From: Alteromonadaceae bacterium XY-R5
Lineage (GTDB): Bacteria; Pseudomonadota; Gammaproteobacteria; Enterobacterales; Alteromonadaceae
Direction: 5' to 3'
Assembly (NCBI GenBank): GCA_001660395.1
Contig: LXWE01000001.1
Location: 186,001 to 250,000, forward strand
Length of the DNA stretch: 64,000 bases
A model generated the notes under the pieces. That model saw nothing but the letters and a program-made list of their open reading frames with translations. It was not told the DNA's origin and did no database searches. Positions 53,323-63,493 of this stretch are shown piece by piece (the stretch's first letter is position 1; each line of letters starts with the position of its first letter). The position numbers and the translations under genes were made by a program.

Positions 53323-54952
53323 GCTGGCACATCTATGTTCCTTGCCGAGTTGGTTAACCCTTGGTCTACTCATCACATTGGCAGGATGTCACAAAAACAT
53401 CGATACCAAAGTTTATCAATCGGGTTTGGTGTATTGCTCTGAAGGCAGTCCGGTGAGCTTTAACCCACAGCTCGATACCTCGGGTACTACCACTGACGCT
53501 ACGTCTCACCAGTTATATGACAGATTACTCGATTTCGATCCGGTCAGCGGAAAAATCATTCCCGCGTTGGCAACCCACTGGGAAATTAGCGAAGACGGCT
53601 TAACCTATACTTTTCATCTGCACGCAGACGTACATTTTCACTCCACCAGTTATTTCACCCCGACACGTCTTTTCAATGCCGACGATGTATTATTCAGTAT
53701 TAATCGCTGGCGACTACCCGAACATCCGTACCATCTGGTATCTGGTGGTAACTATCCCTACTTCCAGAGCCTGGGCTTAAACAATGCGATTGCCACCGTA
53801 GATAAAGTCGATGATTTAACCGTAAAAATCGCACTTAAGCGTCCAGACAGCTCGTTTCTGGCAAACCTTGCCACCGACTTTGCAGTCATATTATCAAAAG
53901 AATATGCAGACACCTTGCTCAAACAAGACCAGGCCTTTTTAATTGATGAGTTACCCATAGGCACGGGCCCGTTTCAGTTTGTCAGCTACCGTAAAGACGC
54001 CTATATCCGCTACAAGCGAAATGACGAGTACTGGAAATCGATGCCGATTGCCGAAAATCTGGTCTTTGATATCACCCCCTCCGGCTCCCTTCGTCTGGCG
54101 AAACTGATGACAGGTGAATGCGACATCATTGCGTTTCCCTCTCACAGTGAGTTGGGTATCATCGAACAACGAGATGATCTGCGATTAGATGAAAAGCCCA
54201 GTCTGAATGTCGGGTTTTGGGCTTTTAATACGCAAAAGCCGCCATTCGATAACCCTCAGGTCAGGCGCGCACTGGCCTTAGCGGTAGATAATCAGGCGCT
54301 GATTGATGCTGTCTATTTCGATGGTGCCATTCCTGCGAAAGGCATAATCCCGCCGTCATCCTGGGCCTATGAAGAAGGTTCCCGGGATCAAGGCTACAAC
54401 CCTGTGTTGGCCAGAAAGATTTTACGCGAAAACGGTGTTGAGCCGGGCTTTACCATGAACATTTGGGCGATGCCGGTGCAGCGTGCCTATAACCCAAATG
54501 CAATGAAGATGGCCGAGCTAATTCAAAGCTTTTTGCAACAGGTAGAAATTAACGTCAATATTGTCAGCTACGACTGGTCTATCTTCCGGCAAAGACTGAC
54601 CTTGGGCATGCACGATTCGGTGCTGATTGGCTGGAGTGCCGATAACGGCGATCCTGATAACTTTTACCGGCCTTTACTCAGTTGTGATGCTATTGACTCT
54701 GGCACTAACCGTTCAAACTGGTGTTCACAAGAATTTGATCGCCTGATAGGTGAGGCACTCACACAAACCGATTTAGACGCACGCAAAGCGTACTATCATC
54801 AGGCCAATTTACTACTACGCGAACAAATGCCCCTCGTCCCCATCGCGCATGCCTATCGCTACCAGGCATATCGCAGAAATCTGCATGGCATTACTCTCAA
54901 TCCATTTGGCGGTATTATCCTCGCCGGTGTTGAAAAGGCGGAGGGATTCTAA
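53315..54952 (+). CDS. sapA: SapA-like peptide-binding lipoprotein
   Basis: 545 residues from the ATG at 53315 (GGGAGGA upstream, overlapping pspF). Lipobox LAGC gives a lipid anchor. The rest is a family-5 extracellular solute-binding protein (GTTTDATSHQLYDRLLDFDP, GTGPFQFVSYRKDAYIRYKR, NVGFWAFNTQKPPF). It is the binding component of the SapABCDF transporter for peptides or putrescine-type substrates. Confidence 0.92.
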   Translation: MPKLAHLCSLPSWLTLGLLITLAGCHKNIDTKVYQSGLVYCSEGSPVSFNPQLDTSGTTTDATSHQLYDRLLDFDPVSGKIIPALATHWEISEDGLTYTFHLHADVHFHSTSYFTPTRLFNADDVLFSINRWRLPEHPYHLVSGGNYPYFQSLGLNNAIATVDKVDDLTVKIALKRPDSSFLANLATDFAVILSKEYADTLLKQDQAFLIDELPIGTGPFQFVSYRKDAYIRYKRNDEYWKSMPIAENLVFDITPSGSLRLAKLMTGECDIIAFPSHSELGIIEQRDDLRLDEKPSLNVGFWAFNTQKPPFDNPQVRRALALAVDNQALIDAVYFDGAIPAKGIIPPSSWAYEEGSRDQGYNPVLARKILRENGVEPGFTMNIWAMPVQRAYNPNAMKMAELIQSFLQQVEINVNIVSYDWSIFRQRLTLGMHDSVLIGWSADNGDPDNFYRPLLSCDAIDSGTNRSNWCSQEFDRLIGEALTQTDLDARKAYYHQANLLLREQMPLVPIAHAYRYQAYRRNLHGITLNPFGGIILAGVEKAEGF

Positions 54953-55983
54953 TGCTGTTATTTTTACTGCGCCAGTTCAACCTGCTAGTGATGACCGTCT
55001 TTGTCCTGGTACTTTTCTCCTTTTGCCTGGCCTTTTTGTTTCCTGGTGATGCCCTGACCAATCTCTCTGGCATTCACATTCAGACTGATGCCCAGGCGGC
55101 TGCGCTGGCAGACAAGTATCAAACTCAAGCTGGTTACTTACAGCAATATTTCACTTACTTTAAACTGCTGCTCCAGGGAGACTGGGGCCTGAGTTTTCGA
55201 TCTGGTCTGCCTCTGCATTTAGAAATCCTGCAAGCACTGCCCGCCAGCATTGAACTCTGTATTTACGCTTTCAGTATTGCCCTTGCCGCAGGGATCCCAT
55301 TAGGCCTGATTGCCGCGCTTAAACACCACAGATTGACAGACTATAGTTTGCTGACCATGAGCGTGGTGGGCTATTCGATTCCGGTATTTTGGCTGGCGCT
55401 TATTCTTATTCTGGTATTTTCGCTGCAATTTGGCTGGCTGCCCCTCTCCGGACGCACCAGTTTGCTCTACGACATTCCCTACCATACAGGATTTATCCTG
55501 ATTGATATCTTGCTGTCTGATCTTCCCGATAAGCATGATGCCCTGATTAACGCGCTACGTCATTTGATGCTCCCTACCCTGTCCATTGCGGTAGTTACCA
55601 TGACCATAGTGATTCGCCAAACCCGACGCTCAATGATCGATGTATTGAAAAGCGATTATATTCTGGCGGCCAAAGCCCGTGGGCTGAAAACCTATAAAGT
55701 TATTTATCGCCACGGATTACGAAACGCGGTACTGCCAATTTTACCGATTCTGGCCACCCAGACGACGGTATTACTGACCAATGCGATGATAGTAGAAACT
55801 ATCTTTTCCTGGCCGGGTATTGGTCATTGGCTTATCCAGGCGATTGAACAACGAGATTATCCAGCCATCCGCGCAGGAATGCTGGCTGTCTCATTATTAG
55901 TGGTCTTTATGAATGTGATGATGGGTGTCAGTATTCGCCTGCTCAATGCCGCCAGAAACAGGAGCGAAAGTGTCACGATTTAA
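54952..55983 (+). CDS. sapB: SapB permease
   Basis: 343 residues, six hydrophobic segments, binding-protein-dependent permease fold with the EAA loop (AAKARGLKTYKVIYRHGLRN, about 232-251). Its ATG overlaps the sapA stop by one base. It forms the membrane channel with SapC. Confidence 0.93.
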   Translation: MLLFLLRQFNLLVMTVFVLVLFSFCLAFLFPGDALTNLSGIHIQTDAQAAALADKYQTQAGYLQQYFTYFKLLLQGDWGLSFRSGLPLHLEILQALPASIELCIYAFSIALAAGIPLGLIAALKHHRLTDYSLLTMSVVGYSIPVFWLALILILVFSLQFGWLPLSGRTSLLYDIPYHTGFILIDILLSDLPDKHDALINALRHLMLPTLSIAVVTMTIVIRQTRRSMIDVLKSDYILAAKARGLKTYKVIYRHGLRNAVLPILPILATQTTVLLTNAMIVETIFSWPGIGHWLIQAIEQRDYPAIRAGMLAVSLLVVFMNVMMGVSIRLLNAARNRSESVTI

Positions 55984-56863
55984 CCTGTATCAGGAGGAGT
56001 TTCATCCGTCTCCTCTGCAACATACCTGGCTCGAGTTCAAGCAAAGCCACATCGCTCTGATGGGATTATGGTGTCTGGGCATGTTTGTCTTTCTGATGAT
56101 ATTCGGTCCGTTAATCGCCCCATTTGATCCACTCGAACAGAACCTGAATATTCTGCTGGCACCTCCTGCCTGGTCTTCCACGGGCACCATTGAGCACGTA
56201 TTTGGTACCGACAGTTTGGGCCGGGATATTTTGTCTCGACTGATCCACGGCTGTCAGATCACCTTTGGTATCAGCCTATTGCTGGTATTAGTCGCCATGT
56301 TGCTTGGCGTGGCAATCGGCACCGCTGCGGGCATGAGTTATGGCATACGTTCAAGCGTACTAAACCATTTAATGGACTCGTTGATGGCAATTCCAACCTT
56401 GTTGATTGCCATCATCATTGTTGCCATCTTAGGCACAGGTCTGGTCAACAGTATGTGGGCTATCAGTTTGGCATTGACCCCCATTTTTATCCATAACACC
56501 CGAGACTTTGTGCGCAAGGAATTACAAAAGGACTACGTCATTGCAGCCCAGCTTGATGGTGCCAGCAAAATCCAAATCTTCTTTCATTCCATCCTGCCGA
56601 ACATGGTCGAACTTCTGGTGATGCGTGGTACGCTCGCCCTTTCAACGGCTGTACTCGATATTACAGCACTTGGCTTTTTAAATTTAGGTGCCCAGGCTCC
56701 TAGCCCTGAGTTAGGTACCATGCTGTCTGAAAGCATTGAAGTGGCGTATATGGCCCCCTGGACCATGGCATTACCCGGTGGAACCATCTTCTTAATGATT
56801 ATGTCCATAAACTTAGTAGGCGACGGTTTACGTTCTGCCCTGCGCAACCGGTTGATCCGCTGA
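55970..56863 (+). CDS. sapC: SapC permease
   Basis: 297 residues from a GTG at 55970 (VSRFNLYQEEF) with AGGAG upstream; a longer frame from 55925 lies inside sapB. DppC-type permease: N-terminal helix, GTDSLGRDILSRLIHG, EAA loop AAQLDGASKIQIFFHSILPN. It overlaps sapB by 14 bp. Confidence 0.92.
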   Translation: MSRFNLYQEEFHPSPLQHTWLEFKQSHIALMGLWCLGMFVFLMIFGPLIAPFDPLEQNLNILLAPPAWSSTGTIEHVFGTDSLGRDILSRLIHGCQITFGISLLLVLVAMLLGVAIGTAAGMSYGIRSSVLNHLMDSLMAIPTLLIAIIIVAILGTGLVNSMWAISLALTPIFIHNTRDFVRKELQKDYVIAAQLDGASKIQIFFHSILPNMVELLVMRGTLALSTAVLDITALGFLNLGAQAPSPELGTMLSESIEVAYMAPWTMALPGGTIFLMIMSINLVGDGLRSALRNRLIR

Positions 56864-57861
56864 TGAGCTTACTGGATATTAAAAATCTGACTCTGGAAAT
56901 CGATTCGGCCTCAGGCTGGATTAAAGCGCTGGATAAAGCCAGCTTTACTCTGGCAGATGGCGAAATTCGTGCGTTAGTCGGCGAGTCTGGCTCGGGAAAA
57001 AGCCTGATTGTTCGCGCCATCGTGGGCGCATTACCGGATAACTGGCGCATTACTGCAGACCGCATGACCTGGAAAGGACAGGATTTGCTCAGTCTCGACC
57101 AGCAGGAAAGACGGGAAATTTTGCGTAACGATATCGCCGTTATTTTCCAAAATCCCAAGCAGTCACTGGATCCTTCCTGCCCACTGGGAGAACAGCTTGA
57201 AGAAGTCATTGCCGACAACAATGTCGAGGGGCGCTTCTTCTGGCAAAAGCGGCAAAGTCGCCAGCGTATCGCCGCCAATTTGTTGCACAAGGTAGGAATT
57301 AAAGATCATCGCCTGTGCATGCAAAGCTATCCACATCAACTGGCCGATGACATATGTCAGAAGTTTATGATTGCCATGGCACTTGCCTCCGAACCCAAAC
57401 TGTTGATTGCTGATGACCCAACCCGCGGCATGGAAGTCACAACCAAGGTACAGATCCTTAAACTGTTAACACGTTTAAACCAAATTCGCCAGTTAAGCAT
57501 CCTGTTTGTGAGCCACGACTTACTTGCCATCTCAAGCATGGCACATACAATGACGGTACTTTATTGCGGGCAGACGGTTGAAACCGGTCCCATGGAACAA
57601 CTTAAACGTCGTCCTTTCCATCCCTATACCAAGGCTCTGATGGACAGCGCCCCGAGTTTCCGCAAAGACTTACCGCCAAAATCGCCACTGCTGGCGATGG
57701 ACGGCACTATCCCAACGTTACAACACCTGCCAATTGGCTGCCGATTAGGTCCACGCTGTCCTAGGGCACAGCGCGAATGTGTAAAGATGCCGGAAGTCAG
57801 ACGCGTGCACAGCCACTATTACAGCTGCCACTTTCCACTGCACAGGAGTAATAAAGCATGA
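56863..57861 (+). CDS. sapD: SapD ATP-binding protein
   Basis: 332 residues of oligopeptide ABC ATPase type with the C-terminal Cys-rich OppD/F extension. Walker A GESGSGKS is intact. The signature LSGGQ is replaced by QLADDICQK, as commonly seen in SapD, and the Walker B Glu is Asp (LLIADDPTRGME). It may therefore have weak ATPase activity, with SapF as the main engine. It overlaps sapC by one base. Confidence 0.92.
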   Translation: MSLLDIKNLTLEIDSASGWIKALDKASFTLADGEIRALVGESGSGKSLIVRAIVGALPDNWRITADRMTWKGQDLLSLDQQERREILRNDIAVIFQNPKQSLDPSCPLGEQLEEVIADNNVEGRFFWQKRQSRQRIAANLLHKVGIKDHRLCMQSYPHQLADDICQKFMIAMALASEPKLLIADDPTRGMEVTTKVQILKLLTRLNQIRQLSILFVSHDLLAISSMAHTMTVLYCGQTVETGPMEQLKRRPFHPYTKALMDSAPSFRKDLPPKSPLLAMDGTIPTLQHLPIGCRLGPRCPRAQRECVKMPEVRRVHSHYYSCHFPLHRSNKA

Positions 57862-58637
57862 TCCCATTACTTGCAGTGGAAGACCTGAGCTATCAGCAAG
57901 GACGATCTCGCCGTTGGATGCGCGGCCGCAGCCAGTTTCATTTGGGACCTATTAATTTCGAACTTAGAGCTGGGGAAACCCTGGCCATAGTCGGTGAAAA
58001 CGGCTCAGGTAAATCGTTACTGGCAAAGCTTCTGGTGGGCGTGGAAACACCGAGTTCTGGCGACATTTACTTAAACGGCCAGCGCCTGACCATGCATAAC
58101 ATCAAACAACGCTGTTTGAATATCCGCATGATCTTCCAGCAATCGAATGAATCGCTTAATCCGGGTATTACCATAGGTTCTATCCTGGACGAACCGTTGC
58201 GTCTTAATACACAAATGAATGCGTATGAGCGTAATGAAAAGATTGTCGAAACCCTCAAGCAGGTAGGGTTATTACCTGATCACCGTTATTTCTATCGACA
58301 TATGCTCTCTGATGGCCAGCGTCAACGTGTCGCCCTGGCCAGAGCGCTGATTTTAAATCCGCAGGTCATAGTGGCAGATGAGCCCTTTGCCGCCCTCGAT
58401 CCATCAGTGCGTTCACAAATCGTGAATCTGTTAATGAAGCTACAGCGAGAACTGGGACTAGGCTTTATTTTTATTTCTCACAACCTCGGGATCGTTCGCC
58501 ATATCAGCGATAAAATTCTGATCATGCAGCGTGGTATGGCTGTGGAAGCAGGGAAAACCGATACCATCTTCAACTGGCCCAAAAACGAATACACGCAAAA
58601 ACTGGTAAACTCACACCAGGCTCTGGTAGGCAGGTAG
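57858..58637 (+). CDS. sapF: SapF ATP-binding protein
   Basis: 259 residues. Walker A GENGSGKS (near residue 53), signature MLSDGQRQRVALARAL, Walker B VIVADEPFAALD and H-loop FISHNLG are all intact. It pairs with SapD. It overlaps sapD by 4 bp and ends the pspF-sapABCDF block, followed by a terminator. Confidence 0.93.
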   Translation: MIPLLAVEDLSYQQGRSRRWMRGRSQFHLGPINFELRAGETLAIVGENGSGKSLLAKLLVGVETPSSGDIYLNGQRLTMHNIKQRCLNIRMIFQQSNESLNPGITIGSILDEPLRLNTQMNAYERNEKIVETLKQVGLLPDHRYFYRHMLSDGQRQRVALARALILNPQVIVADEPFAALDPSVRSQIVNLLMKLQRELGLGFIFISHNLGIVRHISDKILIMQRGMAVEAGKTDTIFNWPKNEYTQKLVNSHQALVGR

Positions 58638-58655
58638 GTCCACCATATCTCAATG

Positions 58656-58682
58656 AAAAAGCCAGCGTGACGCTGGCTTTTG
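58656..58682. terminator. Bidirectional terminator after sapF
   Basis: AAAAAGCCAGCG-tga-CGCTGGCTTTTGT between the convergent sapF and oadB genes. Confidence 0.9.
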
Positions 58683-58705
58683 TCTTTCTATTTGTATCAA
58701 ATGAC

Positions 58706-59839
58706 TTAAGGACCAACCAGGGCCAGCAAAATACCCGCTGCCACCGCAGATCCTAACACCCCGGCCACATTCGGCCCCATCGCATGCATTAATAAAAAGT
58801 TGTGTGGATTTGCTTCCAGACCAACCTTGTTTGCAACGCGTGCCGCCATGGGCACGGCCGATACCCCTGCCGCACCGATAAGCGGGTTAACTTTAGTATG
58901 GCTAAGTTTATTCATTGCCTTGGCCATCAGCACTCCGGCCGCCGTTCCAATTGCAAAGGCAATCGCCCCCAATGCCAAAATACCAAGCGTTTCTACTTTC
59001 AGAAATTTTTCGGCTGAAAGTTTAGAGCCAACCGCCAACCCCAGAAAAATCGTCACAATATTAATAAGCTCATTTTGTGCCGTATTACTTAATCGGTCGA
59101 CTACCCCACACTCTCGCATTAAATTCCCCAAACAGAACATACCGACTAGGGGTGTGGCTGAAGGTAAAAACAAAATAGTGGCAAGCAAAACAGCTAAAGG
59201 AAACAGGATCTTTTCTCGTCGGCTAACGATCCGCAGTTGCGCCATTTCAATTTTACGTTCGTCTTCAGTGGTCAGAAGCTTCATGATCGGTGGTTGAATA
59301 ATGGGTACCAGCGCCATATACGAATAAGCAGCAACGGCAATGGCTCCAAGTAACTCAGGTGCTAATCGCGATGCCAGGAAAATAGCGGTAGGACCATCCG
59401 CTCCACCGATAATTGCGATTGCCGAAGCATCTTTAAGGCTAAATTCAAAACCAGGGATCAAGTTCAGCAAAATTGCGCCAAACAGGGTAGCAAAGATACC
59501 AAACTGCGCAGCAGCGCCTAATAGCAACATCCGAGGATTGGCTATCAGGGCACCAAAGTCGGTCATTGCGCCAACTCCCATAAAGATCAGCAGTGGAAAC
59601 ACCCCTGAATGAATTCCGACTTCATAGATGTAATAAAGAATCCCTCCTGGCTGGTCAAAGCCTGCTAACGGGATATTTGTAAGCAAGGCCCCAAAACCGA
59701 TAGGCAATAACAGCAGTGGCTCAAACTTTTTCACTATTGCCAGATAGAGTAATAACAAGCCGACCGCCATCATAATGATTTGGCCCAATTCAAAATGCGC
59801 CAGCGCTGTGCTATCCCAAAGAACGTTTAGCTTATCCAT
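58706..59839 (-). CDS. oadB: Oxaloacetate decarboxylase beta subunit (Na+ pump)
   Basis: 377 residues with about nine to eleven hydrophobic segments. The family motifs [37 protein letters not shown] and the C-terminal [21 protein letters not shown] are present. This inner-membrane subunit decarboxylates carboxybiotin and exports Na+. It begins 4 bp after the oadA stop. Confidence 0.95.
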   Translation of the reverse strand: MDKLNVLWDSTALAHFELGQIIMMAVGLLLLYLAIVKKFEPLLLLPIGFGALLTNIPLAGFDQPGGILYYIYEVGIHSGVFPLLIFMGVGAMTDFGALIANPRMLLLGAAAQFGIFATLFGAILLNLIPGFEFSLKDASAIAIIGGADGPTAIFLASRLAPELLGAIAVAAYSYMALVPIIQPPIMKLLTTEDERKIEMAQLRIVSRREKILFPLAVLLATILFLPSATPLVGMFCLGNLMRECGVVDRLSNTAQNELINIVTIFLGLAVGSKLSAEKFLKVETLGILALGAIAFAIGTAAGVLMAKAMNKLSHTKVNPLIGAAGVSAVPMAARVANKVGLEANPHNFLLMHAMGPNVAGVLGSAVAAGILLALVGP

Positions 59840-59843
59840 GCTG

Positions 59844-61631
59844 TTATCCTAAAACCAACAGCGGCTGCCCCGCCTGAACGGCATCGCCTTCTGAAATTTC
59901 AATAGTGGTGATGACACCACTGGCTGCGGCACGCACTTCGGTTTCCATTTTCATGGCTTCCATAATGATCACCACATCGCCCTTCTCGACCAGCTCTCCT
60001 TCATGAACCAATACTTTAAAAATGTTGCCAGCTAAAGGGGCATTAAGGGTTTCTGTCGCGGTTAATGATGCGGTTTGCGGCACATTCTCAGCGTGAGCCG
60101 CCTTAATATTGGTAAGACTTCCACTTTCCGCTACTTCTACTTCATACACCTTACCATCCACCCGAACGGAATAAGTGCTCGGTGCGTTACTTTTGGATGG
60201 CGTCACAGCATTTGCCGATGAACTTGCGACATGCTCGACTGGACCTGGAGCAGGCTCAAACGCACTGCTATCTCCACGATATTGCAAAAACTTAAGCCCT
60301 ATTTGCGGAAATAAGGCATAGGTCAGTACATCATCAATGCTATCCGTCGCCAACTTGATGCCTTTTTCTTTAGCCAAATGAGAAAGTTCCTGTTCCAAAC
60401 TATCGAGCTCTGCGCTCAATAAGTCTGCAGGACGGCAGGTAATGGCCGAAGCCCCTTCTAACACCCGTTGCTGTAACTCTGCATTTACTGGAGCTGCAGT
60501 GGCACCATACTCACCTTTAAGTACCCCTGCCGTTTCTTTGGTAATCGATTTATACCGCTCACCTGTTAGCACGTTCAATACTGCCTGCGTTCCCACAATT
60601 TGCGATGTGGGAGTTACCAAAGGAATAAAACCCAGGTCCTGTCGTACTTTTGGAATTTCAACTAATACTTCATCTAGCCTGTCACTGGCGCCCTGCTCTT
60701 TCAACTGACTCTCCATATTGGTCAACATGCCTCCTGGCACCTGAGCAATCAGGATCCTTGCATCAACCCCTTTCAATGAGCCTTCAAACTTAGCGTATTT
60801 TTTTCTCACATCACGAAAGTAAGCGGCAATATCTTCCAGCTCGGCCAACGGCAGGCCGGTGTCTCGGGGTGTACCTTCAACAATCGACACCAGAGTTTCG
60901 GTGGCCGAATGCCCGTAGGTTTGGCTCATAGACGATATGGCTGTGTCCAGAATATCAATGCCTGCATCGATGGCTTTTTGGTAAGTCGCTGTACTTAACC
61001 CTGTAGTGGCGTGGCATTGCATAGCGATTGGCACGGCAATGGATTCTTTTAGACGGGTGACCAGTTCTTCACATTCATACGGCTTAAGCAAACCCGCCAT
61101 ATCTTTGATACAAATAGAATGCACTCCCATGTCTTCGAGTGCTCGGGCCATATCTAACCAAAGTTGCAGCGAATGTACTGGGCTCACGGTATAAGACATG
61201 GTGCCCTGTGCATGGGCACCTACCTTGATAGCCGCTTTAATGGCGGTTTGTAGATTACGCATATCGTTCATGGCATCAAAAATGCGGAACACATCTACAC
61301 CATTCACGTGCGCCCGTTCGACAAATTTCTCAACGACGTCGTCGGCATAATGACGATAGCCAAGCAGATTTTGTCCCCGCAACAACATTTGCTGTTTCGT
61401 TTTGGGCATCGCTTGTTTTAATAGGCGAATACGCTCCCACGGATCTTCCCCCAGGTAGCGAATGCAGGCATCAAAGGTCGCACCACCCCAGGATTCAATT
61501 GACCAATAGCCCATTTCATCCAACTTACTGGCAATAGGCAGCATGTCTTCTATGCGCATGCGCGTGGCAAGTAGTGATTGATGGGCATCGCGCAGAACCA
61601 GTTCGGTAATACCAAGGGGATTTTGTGACAT
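59844..61631 (-). CDS. oadA: Oxaloacetate decarboxylase alpha subunit
   Basis: 595 residues from the ATG at 61631 (AAGGAA upstream; an earlier start at 61694 is within oadG). Carboxyltransferase TIM barrel with [15 protein letters not shown] at the N-terminus and the metal site MQCHATTG, then a linker and a biotinyl domain with MEAMKMETE (Lys target near residue 560). It transfers CO2 from oxaloacetate to biotin. Confidence 0.95.
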   Translation of the reverse strand: MSQNPLGITELVLRDAHQSLLATRMRIEDMLPIASKLDEMGYWSIESWGGATFDACIRYLGEDPWERIRLLKQAMPKTKQQMLLRGQNLLGYRHYADDVVEKFVERAHVNGVDVFRIFDAMNDMRNLQTAIKAAIKVGAHAQGTMSYTVSPVHSLQLWLDMARALEDMGVHSICIKDMAGLLKPYECEELVTRLKESIAVPIAMQCHATTGLSTATYQKAIDAGIDILDTAISSMSQTYGHSATETLVSIVEGTPRDTGLPLAELEDIAAYFRDVRKKYAKFEGSLKGVDARILIAQVPGGMLTNMESQLKEQGASDRLDEVLVEIPKVRQDLGFIPLVTPTSQIVGTQAVLNVLTGERYKSITKETAGVLKGEYGATAAPVNAELQQRVLEGASAITCRPADLLSAELDSLEQELSHLAKEKGIKLATDSIDDVLTYALFPQIGLKFLQYRGDSSAFEPAPGPVEHVASSSANAVTPSKSNAPSTYSVRVDGKVYEVEVAESGSLTNIKAAHAENVPQTASLTATETLNAPLAGNIFKVLVHEGELVEKGDVVIIMEAMKMETEVRAAASGVITTIEISEGDAVQAGQPLLVLG

Positions 61632-61659
61632 CGTAAGTTCCTTCTCTTTGTGTTCTGGT

Positions 61660-61920
61660 TTATTTCGATTGTCGGTGCTGATGAATAGCTGCACCTATGG
61701 CAGCTACTGTTGCGGGTGAGACATCATCTGACTTGGATACTGGCTGACGCTTCTTGCGCACATGAGTGGGTTGCTCTATTTGCCCTGGATACTTTCGACA
61801 AAACCTGGCAATTAAATTAACCACTATGATCAGCAGACTAAGAAACAAATACACGAATACCATGCCAACGACTAATAAACCGGCAGCTTCGAGTAGTAAT
61901 TCAGAGACATGTGCAGACAT
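61660..61920 (-). CDS. oadG: Oxaloacetate decarboxylase gamma subunit
   Basis: 86 residues: one membrane helix (about 13-37, [20 protein letters not shown]), then a basic/proline stretch and a His-containing C-terminus ([10 protein letters not shown]) typical of zinc-binding gamma subunits. It assembles the alpha and beta subunits. First gene of the oadGAB operon. Confidence 0.9.
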   Translation of the reverse strand: MSAHVSELLLEAAGLLVVGMVFVYLFLSLLIIVVNLIARFCRKYPGQIEQPTHVRKKRQPVSKSDDVSPATVAAIGAAIHQHRQSK

Positions 61921-62757
61921 AACCCTTCCCTCTGTTAACTATTTTGCTTAAATAAGTATCATGGCAGCTGGGTGAAGACAAATCGTCTTAGAACTGATTT
62001 ATGAATATTTAATCATCACTGAGCTATAAAGCGATTAGAAGCGTTGCCATTTGCATATTCAGTCAAAATACCGAATAAAAATCCACTTCTGCGTGATATT
62101 TATTTAAACCATATCAGTTATAAATCAAAGTGATAAAATCAGTACTAACAGCAAGATCATACCGACACGCTCAATACGTGCTTTCTTTATCATTAAAGTA
62201 TGGTTGATGAATGAGCTAACATGCTGAACTACGAGAATAAATATTCAATTAACCCCTGAATATCAGCAGTAAATGTCACCTTAGGGAAGTGAATGCAGGT
62301 TAGAGATGACTCGCAAGAACAGACGATGTCAGTAAATCCGACCAATTGAAACCTAATGACGACACCATCTCATCCGCCCACCGCTCCCAAGCCTGTCGAC
62401 AATCGGGAATGACAGTGGAGAAAGGATCATATTTCTCAACAAAGCAGGCTTACCGAATGATGAACACCCAGGAAGGTGCTAGCTTGATAGAAGAACGCAA
62501 ACCGTTTTATCGACAAAAAACCAAACACCTGAGACTTCCCTTGAGCCTGAGAATTCGATATTTGTAGCAAGCAAGAAACCACCCGTCAGTGTTAGTTCCA
62601 TAGAGAGGCTGGCACGTGTAGAAGAGCGACGCGAGAACGAGTAAGCAAACCGCTTTGCTTACGCAAGCCAAACTCCCAAGACTCTGGCGAGGGCCGGCAA
62701 TCCGATACAAAGCCTAAAAAGCAAAAACCCATCACAAGGATGGGTTTTTAGAAAGAA
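61921..62757. other. Long intergenic region upstream of oadG, mostly unexplained
   Basis: About 840 bp. Next to oadG it is AT-rich and presumably carries the oad promoter. The right half (about 62290-62720) has a clearly higher GC content, a perfect 9-bp hairpin GTAAGCAAA-ccgc-TTTGCTTAC at 62641-62662, and short open frames on both strands that look unlike real genes. No RNA family was recognised. The terminator of the tRNA cluster lies at the far right. Confidence 0.5.
62723..62749 (-). terminator. Terminator of the tRNA-Arg/Ser cluster
   Basis: AAAAACCCATC-acaag-GATGGGTTTTT directly after the last tRNA-Arg on the minus strand. Confidence 0.88.
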
Positions 62758-62834
62758 TGGCGCGTGTGGAAGGATTCGAACCTCCGACCGCCTGGTTCGT
62801 AGCCAGGTACTCTATCCAGCTGAGCTACACACGC
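62758..62834 (-). tRNA. tRNA-Arg (ACG)
   Basis: 77 nt with encoded CCA, acceptor GCGTGTG/CACACGC, anticodon ACG in loop CTACGAA. Presumably A34 is edited to inosine. Confidence 0.96.
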
Positions 62835-62849
62835 GTCGTAATAAAATAA

Positions 62850-62940
62850 TGGCGGAGAAGGAGGGATTCGAACCCTCGATACCAGTAATAGGTATGGTTC
62901 CTTAGCAGGGAACTGGTTTCAGCCACTCACCCACCTCTCC
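62850..62940 (-). tRNA. tRNA-Ser (GCU)
   Basis: 91 nt with a long variable arm and encoded CCA, anticodon GCT. The T-arm is GGAGGG / CCCTCC type, different from the copy at 63361. Confidence 0.96.
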
Positions 62941-63000
62941 GTGTTAGGTTATTTCAAGGTCATCCCTGAACTACCGCTAACTTGTATTTCATCTAGATAA

Positions 63001-63077
63001 TGGCGCGTGTGGAAGGATTCGAACCTCCGACCGCCTGGTTCGTAGCCAGGTACTCTATCCAGCTGAGCTACACACGC
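63001..63077 (-). tRNA. tRNA-Arg (ACG)
   Basis: Identical to the copy at 62758. Confidence 0.96.
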
Positions 63078-63129
63078 GCTGAAACCGTTTCTAGATGAAA
63101 AAGCCCAGTTTTCACTGGGCTTGAAAATA

Positions 63130-63206
63130 TGGCGCGTGTGGAAGGATTCGAACCTCCGACCGCCTGGTTCGTAGCCAGGTACTCTATCCAGCTGAGCTAC
63201 ACACGC
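63130..63206 (-). tRNA. tRNA-Arg (ACG)
   Basis: Identical to the copy at 62758. Confidence 0.96.
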
Positions 63207-63266
63207 TTAATGGTATTTTATACCTAACCTGAAATAATATCAGGTAACTTAATCTGAACATTTGAA

Positions 63267-63343
63267 TGGCGCGTGTGGAAGGATTCGAACCTCCGACCGC
63301 CTGGTTCGTAGCCAGGTACTCTATCCAGCTGAGCTACACACGC
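63267..63343 (-). tRNA. tRNA-Arg (ACG)
   Basis: Identical to the copy at 62758. Confidence 0.96.
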
Positions 63344-63360
63344 GTCGACTTCAAAATAAA

Positions 63361-63451
63361 TGGCGGAGAAGGGGGGATTCGAACCCCCGATACCAGTAAT
63401 AGGTATGGTTCCTTAGCAGGGAACTGGTTTCAGCCACTCACCCACCTCTCC
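63361..63451 (-). tRNA. tRNA-Ser (GCU)
   Basis: 91 nt, first gene of the cluster in transcription order. Same as 62850 except for a compensated T-arm pair (GGGGGG/CCCCCC type). Confidence 0.96.
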
Positions 63452-63465
63452 TTAAGTTGGTGCGA

Positions 63466-63493
63466 ATTTTAAGGATTACCTGACATAAGTCAA
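63466..63493 (-). promoter_or_regulatory. Promoter of the tRNA-Ser/Arg cluster
   Basis: On the minus strand TTGACT, 16-bp spacer, TAAAAT, then a start region about 10 bp before tRNA-Ser. A single promoter could serve all six tRNAs. Confidence 0.7.

Noticed and set aside
62346-62710. Open frames on both strands in the oadG-tRNA space
   Set aside because: No ribosome sites, no recognisable domains and the two frames overlap each other; treated as non-coding.
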